Below, piece by piece: positions 1 through 8,190 of a stretch of DNA of 64,000 bases. The stretch is from Ensifer aridi (lineage in GTDB: Bacteria > Pseudomonadota > Alphaproteobacteria > Rhizobiales > Rhizobiaceae), in contig NZ_LUAV01000038.1 in the NCBI RefSeq assembly GCF_002078505.1, forward strand, positions 310,001 to 374,000. The letters are read 5' to 3'. The notes beneath the pieces were generated by a model. The model made no database searches. It worked only from the letters and a program-made list of their open reading frames with translations, and was not told the origin of the DNA. Each line of letters opens with the position of its first letter. The stretch's first letter is position 1. Position numbers and translations under genes: made by a program.

Positions 1-209
1 CGCAGGTGCGCATGCACCAGGCGCGCCAGTGGCTCGCCCGCGACCGCATGCGCATCTCGGTCGTGGCGCGGCGCCTCGGTTACGATTCCGAGGCCTCCTT
101 CAGCCGCGCCTTCAAGCGCGTCATCGGCGCGCCGCCAAGCCACTATCGCGGTGCCGAGACGCCGGGCGCGCAGACATTCGGAGACGAGGTCTTAGAGCAC
201 CGGCGTTGA
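1..209 (+). CDS. AraC-family transcriptional regulator, C-terminal end (5' truncated by window)
   Basis: Only the last ~68 codons are present, because the reading frame is open at the left edge. The segment with ISVVARRLGYDSEASFSRAF and the following FKRVIGAPPSHYR is the second helix-turn-helix of the AraC/XylS DNA-binding domain, with the usual conserved Gly-Tyr and F-R-FK positions. The sensory domain lies outside the window, so neither ligand nor target can be given. The protein ends about 35 residues after the helix-turn-helix, as is normal for the family. Confidence 0.85.
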   Translation, partial: QVRMHQARQWLARDRMRISVVARRLGYDSEASFSRAFKRVIGAPPSHYRGAETPGAQTFGDEVLEHRR

Positions 210-314
210 TTGCTGTTAGATCACGATGATTTCAGGTCGGATCGACCTGAAATATCGTGATCGATTCCAGCAAGTTAGCGCGGGATGCGGGCGAAAAACC
301 GCTCACACTTTTCC

Positions 315-1376
315 TCATCCCACGCTAGGCAGCTGGCCACCCGCCACGACGAATGACAGATGATGTTGCGCTGCCAAGGCGTCCAGATAGTCGCGGGCAT
401 CAAAAACGGCACCCGGGGCCTGAGCTCCACTCAGCCGCGCCTTGCCGTCAAGCATGCGCTGTACGGCTTCACAGATGAGTGGCGCGGAGAAGGCGTAGAT
501 GTCTTGCCCCTGGGCGGCGATCCGCCGGACATGCTCGCCGTTTCGCACGGTCGCCTCGACCAGAAAGGTCTGCGCGGACCGGCCGTTTTCATCCGCAGGC
601 TCCGGCGGTGGCGTCGCCGGGTCCCGAACGTCACCGAGGGCGGTACGATTGAGATAGGTGCGGAGCTCGGATGACCGCGTGTGTCGCGCAATCACGACGA
701 TCTCTGAAAAGGGGAGCTCGACGACCTTCTGCCGCGCAAACGGCTCCGGGAAATCCCAATCCATCTCGGCGGCTGGCTGAAGCACCGGCGTAAGCCTTCC
801 GTTCGCAACTATCATGCGCCGCGCGGTGTTCTTCTTGCCGGTTACTCGAGTGCCTCGCGTGGGATGCCAACTGTCGAGCGCGATCCCTACCCTGATCTCG
901 TCGGCGAAATGCCAGTCACCCATGACGGTTGTCACGAGCAGGTCGGCAAAGCCGCCGTAAAAGCCCATGGCCGGAATGACGAGCACGCCGGCATCGCGCG
1001 CCGCCTTGTCGAATTTGTCATAGGTCGCCTGTGCGCTCGGCTGCTCGGCCGTCACATCGAGATAGTGGATTCCCGCGCGAAGGGCAGCGGAAGCCACGGC
1101 ATCGGCGGTGTCGAGAAAGGGACCGGCACAGTTGATGACCGCGGCCGCGCCCTCGAATGCGCGATCGAGCGAGCCCGGGTTCTCTACCGAAGCACCCCGC
1201 ACCTCGATGCCAAGATCCGCGAACCCCGCCAGCTTCGCCGCGTCCCGCGCGACAGCAATCGGGGTCATGCCTCGACGCACGAGTTCTAAGACGACGAAAC
1301 GCCCCGTATGCCCGGCAGCGCCGAACACGGCGACAGCCCGATCCTGCTTCGCAGCTCTTGTTGTGTAAACAGCCAT
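315..1376 (-). CDS. Saccharopine dehydrogenase-like NAD(P)-binding oxidoreductase
   Basis: A 353-residue protein with an N-terminal Rossmann fold (GAAGHTG, about residues 19-25, preceded by the hydrophobic strand VAVF). The following segments (INCAGPFLDTADAV, HYLDVTAEQP) are typical of saccharopine-dehydrogenase/trans-acting enoyl-reductase-like proteins. The substrate is unknown. I start at the ATG at 1376 because GGAGGAATCG lies directly before it; a further in-frame start 16 codons upstream has no such site. The gene diverges from a TetR gene, and the shared 100-bp region contains two palindromic operators, so the TetR protein probably represses this gene. Confidence 0.85.
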   Translation of the reverse strand: MAVYTTRAAKQDRAVAVFGAAGHTGRFVVLELVRRGMTPIAVARDAAKLAGFADLGIEVRGASVENPGSLDRAFEGAAAVINCAGPFLDTADAVASAALRAGIHYLDVTAEQPSAQATYDKFDKAARDAGVLVIPAMGFYGGFADLLVTTVMGDWHFADEIRVGIALDSWHPTRGTRVTGKKNTARRMIVANGRLTPVLQPAAEMDWDFPEPFARQKVVELPFSEIVVIARHTRSSELRTYLNRTALGDVRDPATPPPEPADENGRSAQTFLVEATVRNGEHVRRIAAQGQDIYAFSAPLICEAVQRMLDGKARLSGAQAPGAVFDARDYLDALAAQHHLSFVVAGGQLPSVG

Positions 1377-1385
1377 CGATTCCTC

Positions 1386-1436
1386 CACGCTACAGACCTG
1401 TTTGTTTGATACAGCTACAAACAAGTCTGTAGCGTG
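1386..1436. promoter_or_regulatory. Tandem TetR-type operators between divergent genes
   Basis: Two 14-bp imperfect palindromes, ACAGACctGTTTGT (1392-1405) and ACAAACaaGTCTGT (1417-1430), are inverted copies of each other. They form a larger inverted repeat with 20-bp arms, 19 of 20 matching, around an 11-bp spacer. They lie between the oxidoreductase start (1376, minus) and the TetR start (1479, plus). Location and symmetry fit dimeric TetR binding and autoregulation; this is inference. Confidence 0.75.
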
Positions 1437-1478
1437 TCAAGCATGCTTGTGCTAAGTTCCTGACATTGGAGGTGAGTG

Positions 1479-2072
1479 ATGACGAAAAGCGCGGCCAAAG
1501 CGAACGACCACGATACTGTAGATGTGAGGGACAGGATCCTCGAAACCGCATCGACACTCTTCTATGAACGAGGCGTGCGCGCTGTGGGGGTTGACCTCGT
1601 GGTCGCGGAGGCAGGGGTCGCCAAGACCAGTCTCTATCGGCATTTCGGCACGAAGGACGACCTCATCGCCGCCTTTCTCGCCCGGGAGGACGAGGATTTC
1701 TGGGGCACATGGGACGGTGTGGCTGAAAAACACAAGGACGACGCTCAGGCGGAACTCGACGCGCACCTGGAATGGATCGGCGAGCGGGTCGGGCGACCGA
1801 ACTACCGCGGTTGCCCGCAGATCAATGTCGCCGCGGAGTTCCCGGAAGCCGACCACCCCGCGCGCAAAGTCGCGGCTGCTCACAAGCGTGAAATGCGGCG
1901 TCGGCTGAAGGGGATCGCGGAGCGGCTGAGTGTTCGCCGTCCGGACGAACTTGCCGGTCAGCTCGCATTGCTCATCAACGGCGCATTCGTCAGTTCGCAG
2001 GTTCTTGAAGCGGGCGAAGCCATTCCGCTCCTGCGGCAAACCGCGCACGCGCTGATTGCCGCCGGCCGCTAA
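1479..2072 (+). CDS. TetR/AcrR-family transcriptional regulator
   Basis: 197 residues. The N-terminal helix-turn-helix covers about residues 30-60 (VVAEAGVAKTSLYRHFGTKD, the classical TetR recognition helix with YRHF). A C-terminal ligand domain follows, with the motif RGCPQINVAAEF found in many uncharacterised TetR proteins. The ATG at 1479 lies 6 nt after GGAGG (1468-1472), so I prefer it to the GTG just before it. The gene diverges from the saccharopine-dehydrogenase-like gene across two palindromes, which suggests that it represses that gene and itself. Confidence 0.9.
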   Translation: MTKSAAKANDHDTVDVRDRILETASTLFYERGVRAVGVDLVVAEAGVAKTSLYRHFGTKDDLIAAFLAREDEDFWGTWDGVAEKHKDDAQAELDAHLEWIGERVGRPNYRGCPQINVAAEFPEADHPARKVAAAHKREMRRRLKGIAERLSVRRPDELAGQLALLINGAFVSSQVLEAGEAIPLLRQTAHALIAAGR

Positions 2073-2113
2073 CGCAAAATCGGAATTCCTCTCTCTGCGG
2101 CCGCCCCGTTCCG

Positions 2114-2133
2114 TGCAGCGCCGTGCGTCTTCA
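2114..2133. repeat. Partial dispersed repeat (GCAGCGCCGTGCGTCTTC)
   Basis: A short fragment matching the left half of the palindromic repeats at 13051-13080 and 41573-41600. The right half of the hairpin is absent here. It lies 3' of the TetR gene. Confidence 0.5.
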
Positions 2134-2176
2134 TCTCGACGCGTCGCCTTGCCATCATCATTGCTCCTGCATCCAC

Positions 2177-2238
2177 ATACGTGACGTATATGGATTGACA
2201 TACGTCGCGTATGTACGCTATTCACATACGTGGCGTAT
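2177..2238. promoter_or_regulatory. Three 13-bp palindromes ATACG-N3-CGTAT around a promoter
   Basis: ATACGtgaCGTAT (2177-2189), ATACGtcgCGTAT (2200-2212) and ATACGtggCGTAT (2226-2238) have perfect 5-bp arms and starts 23 and 26 bp apart. A TTGACA box (2195-2200) sits between copies 1 and 2, and a weak -10 (TATTCA, 2219-2224) lies just before copy 3. Bound protein would therefore cover the promoter of the downstream RidA gene. The motif differs from the operators of the TetR protein at 1479, so the cognate regulator is unknown. Confidence 0.65.
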
Positions 2239-2327
2239 ATTTGATGATGCAGCAGCGTGTGAAGCTCCCGAAGCTTGGCGCTTCACTCATTGAGCGCCAC
2301 TCCGCGACGATGAAAAGGAAGCAAAAA

Positions 2328-2726
2328 ATGGCGCAGCGCGAACCGATTTTTCCTGCCAACAGGCATGCACTCTATGAGGCCCATGGCTATTCGGCCGCGA
2401 TCCGCTCCGGCGACCTCCTATTCGTCTCCGGGCAGGTCGGCAGCCGTTCCGATGGCACTCCCGAACCCGATTTCGGGCGCCAGGTCCAGCTGGCTTTCGA
2501 CAATCTCCGGGCCACACTGCAAGCGGCGGGCTGCAGCTTCGACGATATCGTCGATGTGACCACGTTCCACACAGATCCTGAAAACCAGTTCGAGACCATT
2601 ATGGCGGTCAAGAACCGGATCTTCCCTAACCCGCCCTATCCCAACTGGACCGCAATCGGTGTGAACTGGCTCGCCGGTTTCGATTTCGAGATCAAGGTCA
2701 TCGCTCGTGTTCCTGAAGAGGCGTAG
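2328..2726 (+). CDS. RidA/YjgF/YER057c/UK114-family protein
   Basis: 132 residues, the usual size for the family. SGDLLFVSGQVG, FDNLRATLQAAG and the C-terminal FEIKVIARVP are the Rid-family core; such trimeric proteins often deaminate reactive enamines/imines. The canonical RidA arginine segment (RxxV near residue 105 in E. coli) is not evident, so this may be a divergent Rid subgroup and the substrate is open. The ATG at 2328 follows AAGGAA (2315-2320); upstream in-frame starts would run through the operator region. Three palindromes upstream suggest tight repression by an unidentified regulator. Confidence 0.85.
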   Translation: MAQREPIFPANRHALYEAHGYSAAIRSGDLLFVSGQVGSRSDGTPEPDFGRQVQLAFDNLRATLQAAGCSFDDIVDVTTFHTDPENQFETIMAVKNRIFPNPPYPNWTAIGVNWLAGFDFEIKVIARVPEEA

Positions 2727-2750
2727 ACCTATCCGCAAGGCATCCTGCGA

Positions 2751-3287
2751 TCAGAGTGAGTCGCGCTCGGTGCGCAGATTGGAGACGACGCGCCGGTTCT
2801 GCACCTTGCAGGAGCGGTCCGTGCAGTCACGGACCTCGCGGTCGTTGCCGTAACCCTTGGCCCACATGCGGTTGGCATCTACGCCCTTTGAGACGAGATA
2901 GGCCATTGCCGCGTCAGCGCGTTTCTGCGACAGCGTTCCCATGTCTGACGCGGACCCGGAATCGTCGGCAAATCCCTGCAGCTTGACCAGCCAGCGCGGG
3001 TTGCTGTTGAGCCAGATGGCCTGCTTATCCAACGTTGCCATGGCGACTGAATCGAGTGTAGCCGAGTCCTTCGTGAAGTAGGTCCGTCGGCCGACATTCA
3101 GGATGAAATCCTCTTCGCTGCCGGCCGTGACATTCTCGAAACCAGGCGCCGGATCGTTGGTTTGTCCGGTCATCGGCGTGGCGGCCGGCTCTTCCAACGC
3201 CGCGATTTCAGTGGTGTTGCAGGCGGCGAGTGTCAGGAGCATGGCCACGCCAACAAGCAGCCTCGTATATCCGGTCAAAGCAGACAT
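2751..3287 (-). CDS. OmpA-family peptidoglycan-associated lipoprotein
   Basis: 178 residues. The N-terminus has a hydrophobic signal ending in the lipobox LAAC, with Cys23 as the probable lipidated residue. After a Pro/Thr-rich linker comes an OmpA-like domain (about residues 60-172) with FADDSGSASDMGTLSQKRAD and the C-terminal NRRVVSNL stretch that contacts peptidoglycan. It is smaller and more divergent than Pal. It lies 14 nt downstream of an L,D-transpeptidase gene on the same strand, so both probably serve envelope maintenance from one transcript. Confidence 0.88.
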   Translation of the reverse strand: MSALTGYTRLLVGVAMLLTLAACNTTEIAALEEPAATPMTGQTNDPAPGFENVTAGSEEDFILNVGRRTYFTKDSATLDSVAMATLDKQAIWLNSNPRWLVKLQGFADDSGSASDMGTLSQKRADAAMAYLVSKGVDANRMWAKGYGNDREVRDCTDRSCKVQNRRVVSNLRTERDSL

Positions 3288-3301
3288 CAGGGTGATATTC
3301 C

Positions 3302-3976
3302 TTATTCGACCGGGGTTGCTTGACTGACCTGAGCGGCACTTTCAGCCTGATCGGCAATGTGCGGCAGTACTTGCACCGCGGTGCCGATGGGGCAACGCTG
3401 ATAAAGATCAATCGCATCTTCATTGAACATGCGGATGCAACCGCTAGAGGCGTCCTTACCGATGCTGCCCGGCTCCAGCGTACCGTGCAAGCGGTAGCCG
3501 GTATCCACACCATCGCGAAGCAGGTACATGGCGCGCGGGCCAAGCGGGTTCTTCGGCGAACCTCCCTCGACCGATTGAGGCAGTTCGGGGTGGCGCTCGC
3601 GCATCTCCGGCGGCGGCGTCCAGCGTGGCCAGAGCGATTTCCGGTCGATCGTGGCGCGGCCATACCATTTGAAGCCCTCGCGGCCGACACCGACGCCATA
3701 GCGGATGGCAGTCTTGTTCTCCATGATCAGGTAGAGAAAATGGTGCCTGGTGTCGACTACGACGGTGCCAATCGGCTCGCTGCTAAAATATTTGACAACT
3801 TGGCGGCGCCACTTCTTGTCGATCTTGGCAAAGTTGGTGCTGCGGAACATTACGCCATTGTCGACGGCGGTGCCGGAAAAATAGGAAGACGCCGCTGCGA
3901 GTGTGGGTTTCTGGACCGCCACGGTGCCAAATGACGCTAAACCACCAAGCACAATACCCCTGCGCGTCCACCCCAT
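3302..3976 (-). CDS. L,D-transpeptidase (YkuD/ErfK-YbiS family), exported
   Basis: 224 residues from the preferred start. The N-terminus MGWTRRGIVLGGLASFG is a twin-arginine-like signal. The catalytic region has HGT followed by SSGCIRM, with the nucleophilic Cys near residue 180. A preceding segment, GVGVGREGF, belongs to the YkuD fold. The family makes 3-3 peptidoglycan cross-links or anchors proteins to the wall in the periplasm. I chose the ATG at 3976 because GGGGGA lies 8 nt upstream. A GTG at 4039 would add 21 residues before the signal and has no ribosome site. The following gene is an OmpA-like lipoprotein. Confidence 0.88.
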   Translation of the reverse strand: MGWTRRGIVLGGLASFGTVAVQKPTLAAASSYFSGTAVDNGVMFRSTNFAKIDKKWRRQVVKYFSSEPIGTVVVDTRHHFLYLIMENKTAIRYGVGVGREGFKWYGRATIDRKSLWPRWTPPPEMRERHPELPQSVEGGSPKNPLGPRAMYLLRDGVDTGYRLHGTLEPGSIGKDASSGCIRMFNEDAIDLYQRCPIGTAVQVLPHIADQAESAAQVSQATPVE

Positions 3977-4281
3977 CGGCAATATCCCCCGAAAAGCCAA
4001 GTAGCGAAGCGGCAGTAAATCAGATTTTTCATTTGCCACAACACAAAACTTTCAGCGTTCTCAAGTAGAACGCTATTTGGTCTCTCTCGGGATAGCGTGC
4101 GCTCTACCGCTCAACCGTCGGAGCCATTTTGGCTTAGGTAAATTACCAAAAAGATTGATCGCTGTGTCATGGCCACAATGGGCCGGTTCCAGCCGCAAGC
4201 GCCCGGGATGCCGAGCAAGCCCATCCCTGCAAGTAGTCTTGCCACCTGTCGGTGGTGAACCTTGGCCGACCTCCGGCTGAT

Positions 4282-5367
4282 CTACCGCAGGCGCCGGCCG
4301 TCCTTGGCGAAGAAGCGCCTGCGCTCCTCGGGCGCGGCGAAGGAAAGCTTCTCCCCCGCCTGCCAATCCGGACCGTCGCGCTGTTCGACGACGAGGCTCT
4401 GGCCGTCCTCGAGCTGGCAATAAAGATAGCGGGTGCCGCCGAGATATTCCGAAAACTCGACCTGCGCCGTGATGTGTTCGGGCCCCGGGTCCGCAACCGC
4501 GATGTGCTCCGGCCTGATCCCGAGGAGCAGGTGCTCGCCGGCGGTCAGACCGCTGCCGTCGATTGCGGTGCGCATCGCCGCATTGCCGACCCGGATCATC
4601 CCCTCGCCCAGCCATTCGGCTTCGAGGAAATTCATGCGCGGCGAGCCGATGAAGCCTGCGACGAAGATATTAGCCGGGTCCTCGTAGACGTCGCGGGGGC
4701 TGCCCGCCTGCTCGATCCGCCCGTCCCGGAGCACGACGATCTGATCGGCAAGCGTCATCGCCTCCGTCTGGTCGTGGGTGACATAGATCATGGTGTTGCC
4801 GAGCTCGCGATGCAGGCGGGCAATCTCGATGCGCATCGAGACGCGAAGCTCCGCGTCGAGATTGGAGAGCGGCTCGTCGAACAGGAAGACGTCCGGCTCG
4901 CGCACGATCGCGCGGCCGATCGCCACGCGCTGCCGCTGGCCGCCCGAAAGCTGGCCCGGCCGGCGGTCGAGCAGATGGTCGATCTTGAGGATCGCGGACG
5001 CTTGCGCGACGCGTCGCTCGATATCGGCCGCAGCCGTGCGCGCCATCTTCAGCCCGAAGGCGAGATTTTCTCGCACGCTCATATGCGGGTAGAGCGCATA
5101 GGACTGGAAGACCATGGCAATGCCGCGCTCGGAAGGGTCGAGGTCGGTCACGTCCCTGCCCTTGATGGCGATCTCGCCTTCGGTCACCTCTTCGAGTCCC
5201 GCGATCATCCGGAGAAGCGTCGATTTCCCGCAGCCGGACGGGCCGACGAAGACGACGAAATCGCCCTCCTCGATCGTCAGGTCGATGCCATGGATCACCT
5301 GCAGGCCGCCATAGCTCTTGCGCACGTCGCTGAGCACGACGCTCTTGTTACTGCTACCGTTCGCCAT
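4282..5367 (-). CDS. Sugar ABC transporter ATP-binding protein (MalK/UgpC type)
   Basis: 361 residues. The Walker A motif is GPSGCGKST (residues 42-50), the Q-loop Gln is at about 88, the signature LSGGQRQR at 140-147, and Walker B VFLFDEP at 160-166. A C-terminal TOBE-type regulatory domain follows (about 240-355). This architecture is that of the CUT1 carbohydrate importer ATPases, which work as cytoplasmic dimers. It is the last gene of the LacI-led operon and starts 12 nt after the GH127 gene, so it should energise the two permeases upstream. Confidence 0.93.
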   Translation of the reverse strand: MANGSSNKSVVLSDVRKSYGGLQVIHGIDLTIEEGDFVVFVGPSGCGKSTLLRMIAGLEEVTEGEIAIKGRDVTDLDPSERGIAMVFQSYALYPHMSVRENLAFGLKMARTAAADIERRVAQASAILKIDHLLDRRPGQLSGGQRQRVAIGRAIVREPDVFLFDEPLSNLDAELRVSMRIEIARLHRELGNTMIYVTHDQTEAMTLADQIVVLRDGRIEQAGSPRDVYEDPANIFVAGFIGSPRMNFLEAEWLGEGMIRVGNAAMRTAIDGSGLTAGEHLLLGIRPEHIAVADPGPEHITAQVEFSEYLGGTRYLYCQLEDGQSLVVEQRDGPDWQAGEKLSFAAPEERRRFFAKDGRRLR

Positions 5368-5379
5368 CCTCGAGATCGC

Positions 5380-7302
5380 CTACTTGTCCGACTGCACCCA
5401 GACGAGCATTTCGCCCGGCGCACGGTTGTCCCAGAGATGATAGGGCACGAAGCGCGCCCTGGCAGGCCGGCGCTTGGCCGGTTCCTTGCGGTAGAGCGCC
5501 TTGCCCCAGTTCTCCGTCTCCTCGCGCTCGACCGCGACGTCTATGGCAACGGCGTCGTTCAGGTCCTTCAGCACCGTCGTCTCCGCAGCCGGGAGCTCGC
5601 GGGGAAGAACGATCGCGTTCAGATCTTCGCCACTGTCCGTCGCCTCGACGCAATAGACGAGCGGTCCGCGCATCAGCGCGACACGGCCGGCATCCTGCCT
5701 GACCTTCGGATTGGCATATTGCGGACGAAGCTCGAGCGGCAGGTCGAGCTCGACGCGGTCGCCGTCCGCCCATTCGCGCTCGATGCGGGCATAGCCGTCG
5801 GAGACAACGGTCGAAAGATCGATCATCGTTCCGTTGACACTCAAGATCGCCCCATCCGCCCATTCCGGTATGCGCAGCGACAGCGCGAATTTCGCCGGCC
5901 GCTCGAGCTTCGCCGTGAAGGCGATCGCGCCTTCCCAGGGATAGTTGCTCGTCTGCCTGAGCTCGACATTGGCGCCGTTCGCGAGCTTCAGACGCGCCGT
6001 GCTTTCCCCATAGAGATGCACGGCGATCTCGTCCTCGGCGACCGCATACATGTAGGAACCGATCGAGGTGACGAGGCGGGCGATGTTGGGCGGGCAGCAG
6101 GGGCAATGGTGCCATTTCCAGCGATGGTGCTTGCCGGAGCTTTCGAGCGGATTGTCGTAGAAGAAGGTCCTGCCGTCGATGGAAAGGCCCGGCAGCGCGC
6201 CGTTATAGAGTGCCTGTTCCATGATGTCGGCGTAGCGGCGATCCGGACCGCGGCCGAGCATGCGGCTCGCCCAGAAGACGAGGCCGACGGAGGCGCAGGT
6301 CTCGGCGTAGGCCGTGTCGTTCGGCAGGTCGTAGTAGTCGGTGAAGCCCTCGTTCGAGGCGGACGGCCCGATGCCGCCGGTGATGTACATCTGCTTCGCG
6401 GTGAGGTCGTCCCACAGCGTTTCGAGCGCCGCCGTCAGGCTGTCGTCGTTGTATTCCGTGGCGATGTCGGCCATGCCGGAATAGAGATACATGGCGCGCA
6501 CGGCGTGGCCGACGACTTGTCTCTGCTCGCGCACCGGCTGGTGCGCCTGGCCGTATTCATAGGTCTTCTGGATGAAATTCTCCGGATCGCGGCCGTCGCG
6601 TTTCGCTTCCTCGGTGAAGAAATGCGGCTCGGTCCCGCGCTCATCGATGAAGAATTTCGAGAGATCAAGATACTTCTTCTCGCCGGTGACGCGGGCGAGC
6701 TTGACGAGCGCGAGCTCGATTTCCTCATGGCCGCAATAGCCCGGAATCTGTCCCTCGCCGTGGCCGAAGACGGTGACCATGTAGTCGGCGTAGCGGCACA
6801 TGATGTCGAGCAGCTTGCGCTTGCCGGTTGCCTGGTAATAGGCAACCGCGGCTTCGATCAGATGGCCGGCGCAATAGAGTTCGTGATGGTCGCGCAGGTT
6901 CGTCCAGCGGCGCTCGGGCTGCACGCGCTGGAACCAGGCGTTCAAATAACCGTCCTTGTCCTGCAGCTTCTCATACATGTCGATGATCCGGTCAGCGCGC
7001 GCTTCGAGTTCCGGATTGGGGCGGCGGTAGAGCGAATAGGCGATCGTCTCGATCGACTTGCCGAGGTCGGAATCCCAAAACATCTGCGTCGTGCCGCCCC
7101 AGGGCTGGATCGGAATGACGATGCCGGGGCTCGGCTGGGCGATATCAATCGCCTTCAGCATGCCCGCTTCGACGCAGCGGTCGAGCAAGGTTTCGGCGGT
7201 GGATTGGCAGACGGCATCCTGCCATTTGCCCCAGAAGCCGCCGAGTTCGACGTCGGGAACGGCAACGGGGCGGAACTGGCGATCTTTTCTGGTCCTGGTC
7301 AT
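5380..7302 (-). CDS. Glycoside hydrolase family 127, beta-L-arabinofuranosidase-like (DUF1680)
   Basis: 640 residues without a signal peptide, so cytoplasmic. In the characterised bifidobacterial member HypBA1, a Glu, a Cys and an adjacent Cys-Cys pair bind zinc, and one Cys is the nucleophile. Corresponding residues are visible here as Glu334-Thr-Cys336 (YAETCA) and Cys402-Cys403 in HHCPCCPPN. The GH127 call is strong; beta-L-arabinofuranosidase activity is inferred from the family. The gene lies between transporter genes in a LacI-controlled operon, so imported short arabinosides, for example from plant hydroxyproline-rich glycoproteins, are plausible substrates. Confidence 0.9.
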   Translation of the reverse strand: MTRTRKDRQFRPVAVPDVELGGFWGKWQDAVCQSTAETLLDRCVEAGMLKAIDIAQPSPGIVIPIQPWGGTTQMFWDSDLGKSIETIAYSLYRRPNPELEARADRIIDMYEKLQDKDGYLNAWFQRVQPERRWTNLRDHHELYCAGHLIEAAVAYYQATGKRKLLDIMCRYADYMVTVFGHGEGQIPGYCGHEEIELALVKLARVTGEKKYLDLSKFFIDERGTEPHFFTEEAKRDGRDPENFIQKTYEYGQAHQPVREQRQVVGHAVRAMYLYSGMADIATEYNDDSLTAALETLWDDLTAKQMYITGGIGPSASNEGFTDYYDLPNDTAYAETCASVGLVFWASRMLGRGPDRRYADIMEQALYNGALPGLSIDGRTFFYDNPLESSGKHHRWKWHHCPCCPPNIARLVTSIGSYMYAVAEDEIAVHLYGESTARLKLANGANVELRQTSNYPWEGAIAFTAKLERPAKFALSLRIPEWADGAILSVNGTMIDLSTVVSDGYARIEREWADGDRVELDLPLELRPQYANPKVRQDAGRVALMRGPLVYCVEATDSGEDLNAIVLPRELPAAETTVLKDLNDAVAIDVAVEREETENWGKALYRKEPAKRRPARARFVPYHLWDNRAPGEMLVWVQSDK

Positions 7303-7326
7303 GGGATCACTTTCGCTCTCTTGAGA

Positions 7327-8190
7327 TCATTTCACCGCGCCGGCCATCAGCCCGCGCATGTAGTAGCGTTGCAGAAGAAGGAAGACGAAGAGGCAGGGCA
7401 CCACCATCACCGCGACACCGGCCTGCACCGCGCCCCAATTGATCGCGCCGAGGCGGCCGGCGCGCACGGCGGTCATCAGCACCGGCAGCGTGTAGTTGTC
7501 GTTGCTCGACAGCAGGACGAGAGCGGCGAAGAACTCGTTCCAGGCATTGAGGAAGGCGAAGATCGACACCGTCGCGATGCCCGGCATGACGAGCGGCAGC
7601 AGCACCCGGACGAGCAGCTTCAGATCACGCGCGCCGTCGATGCGGGCGGCCTCCTCGATCTCCTTCGGCACCGCGTCGAAGGCGTTGCGCATCATGAAAA
7701 CCGAGAAGGGAAGCTGCAGCGTCACATAGACGAGCATCAGTCCGACGAGCGAATTGTTGAGGCCCAGCCGCGCCAGGATGATGAAGAGCGGCGTCAGGAT
7801 CGACTGGAACGGGATCATCAGCGTGGCGATGATCAGCACGAAGAGCACGTTCTTGAACGGGAAGCGGTAGCGCGAGAAGCCATAGCCGGCGAGCACGCTG
7901 ACGGCGACCGTCAGGATGACCGTCCCCACGGACACGACAAGCGAGTTGAACATATGCTGCCAGATGCCGGCGCCGAATGCATCGAGCGCGCGATAGGCAT
8001 CAAAGCTTACCCCCGAGCTCGGCCATGGCGGCAGCGGCGGCGAGCCGGATTCGCTGTTCGGCCGGAAGGAGGCGAGCAAGGTGACGACAAAGGGCGCCAG
8101 GAAGAAGAAGGCCGTGCCGAGGCCGATGCCGTGATAGGTGATCTTGTCCCGGAGCGTCTTGCGGGCGCGGATCTCGCGGCGCGTCCTCAT
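7327..8190 (-). CDS. Sugar ABC transporter permease (MalG type)
   Basis: 287 residues with about six membrane segments. The cytoplasmic EAA loop (EEAARIDGARDLKLLVRVLL) is the contact site for the ATPase. The short N-terminal cytoplasmic tail and a C-terminus ending near the last helix are typical of the MalG-type partner in CUT1 importers. Its start overlaps the stop of the preceding permease by 4 nt (ATGA), implying translational coupling and 1:1 assembly. Confidence 0.93.
   Translation of the reverse strand: MRTRREIRARKTLRDKITYHGIGLGTAFFFLAPFVVTLLASFRPNSESGSPPLPPWPSSGVSFDAYRALDAFGAGIWQHMFNSLVVSVGTVILTVAVSVLAGYGFSRYRFPFKNVLFVLIIATLMIPFQSILTPLFIILARLGLNNSLVGLMLVYVTLQLPFSVFMMRNAFDAVPKEIEEAARIDGARDLKLLVRVLLPLVMPGIATVSIFAFLNAWNEFFAALVLLSSNDNYTLPVLMTAVRAGRLGAINWGAVQAGVAVMVVPCLFVFLLLQRYYMRGLMAGAVK

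Noticed and set aside
1452-2225. 257-codon minus-strand frame across the TetR gene
   Set aside because: It is a shadow of the TetR gene and runs into operator DNA.
4090-4135. Sequence on the minus strand resembling a tRNA D-arm (GAGCGGTAGAGCGCACG)
   Set aside because: No anticodon arm, T-arm (GGTTCGA) or acceptor stem could be matched around it.
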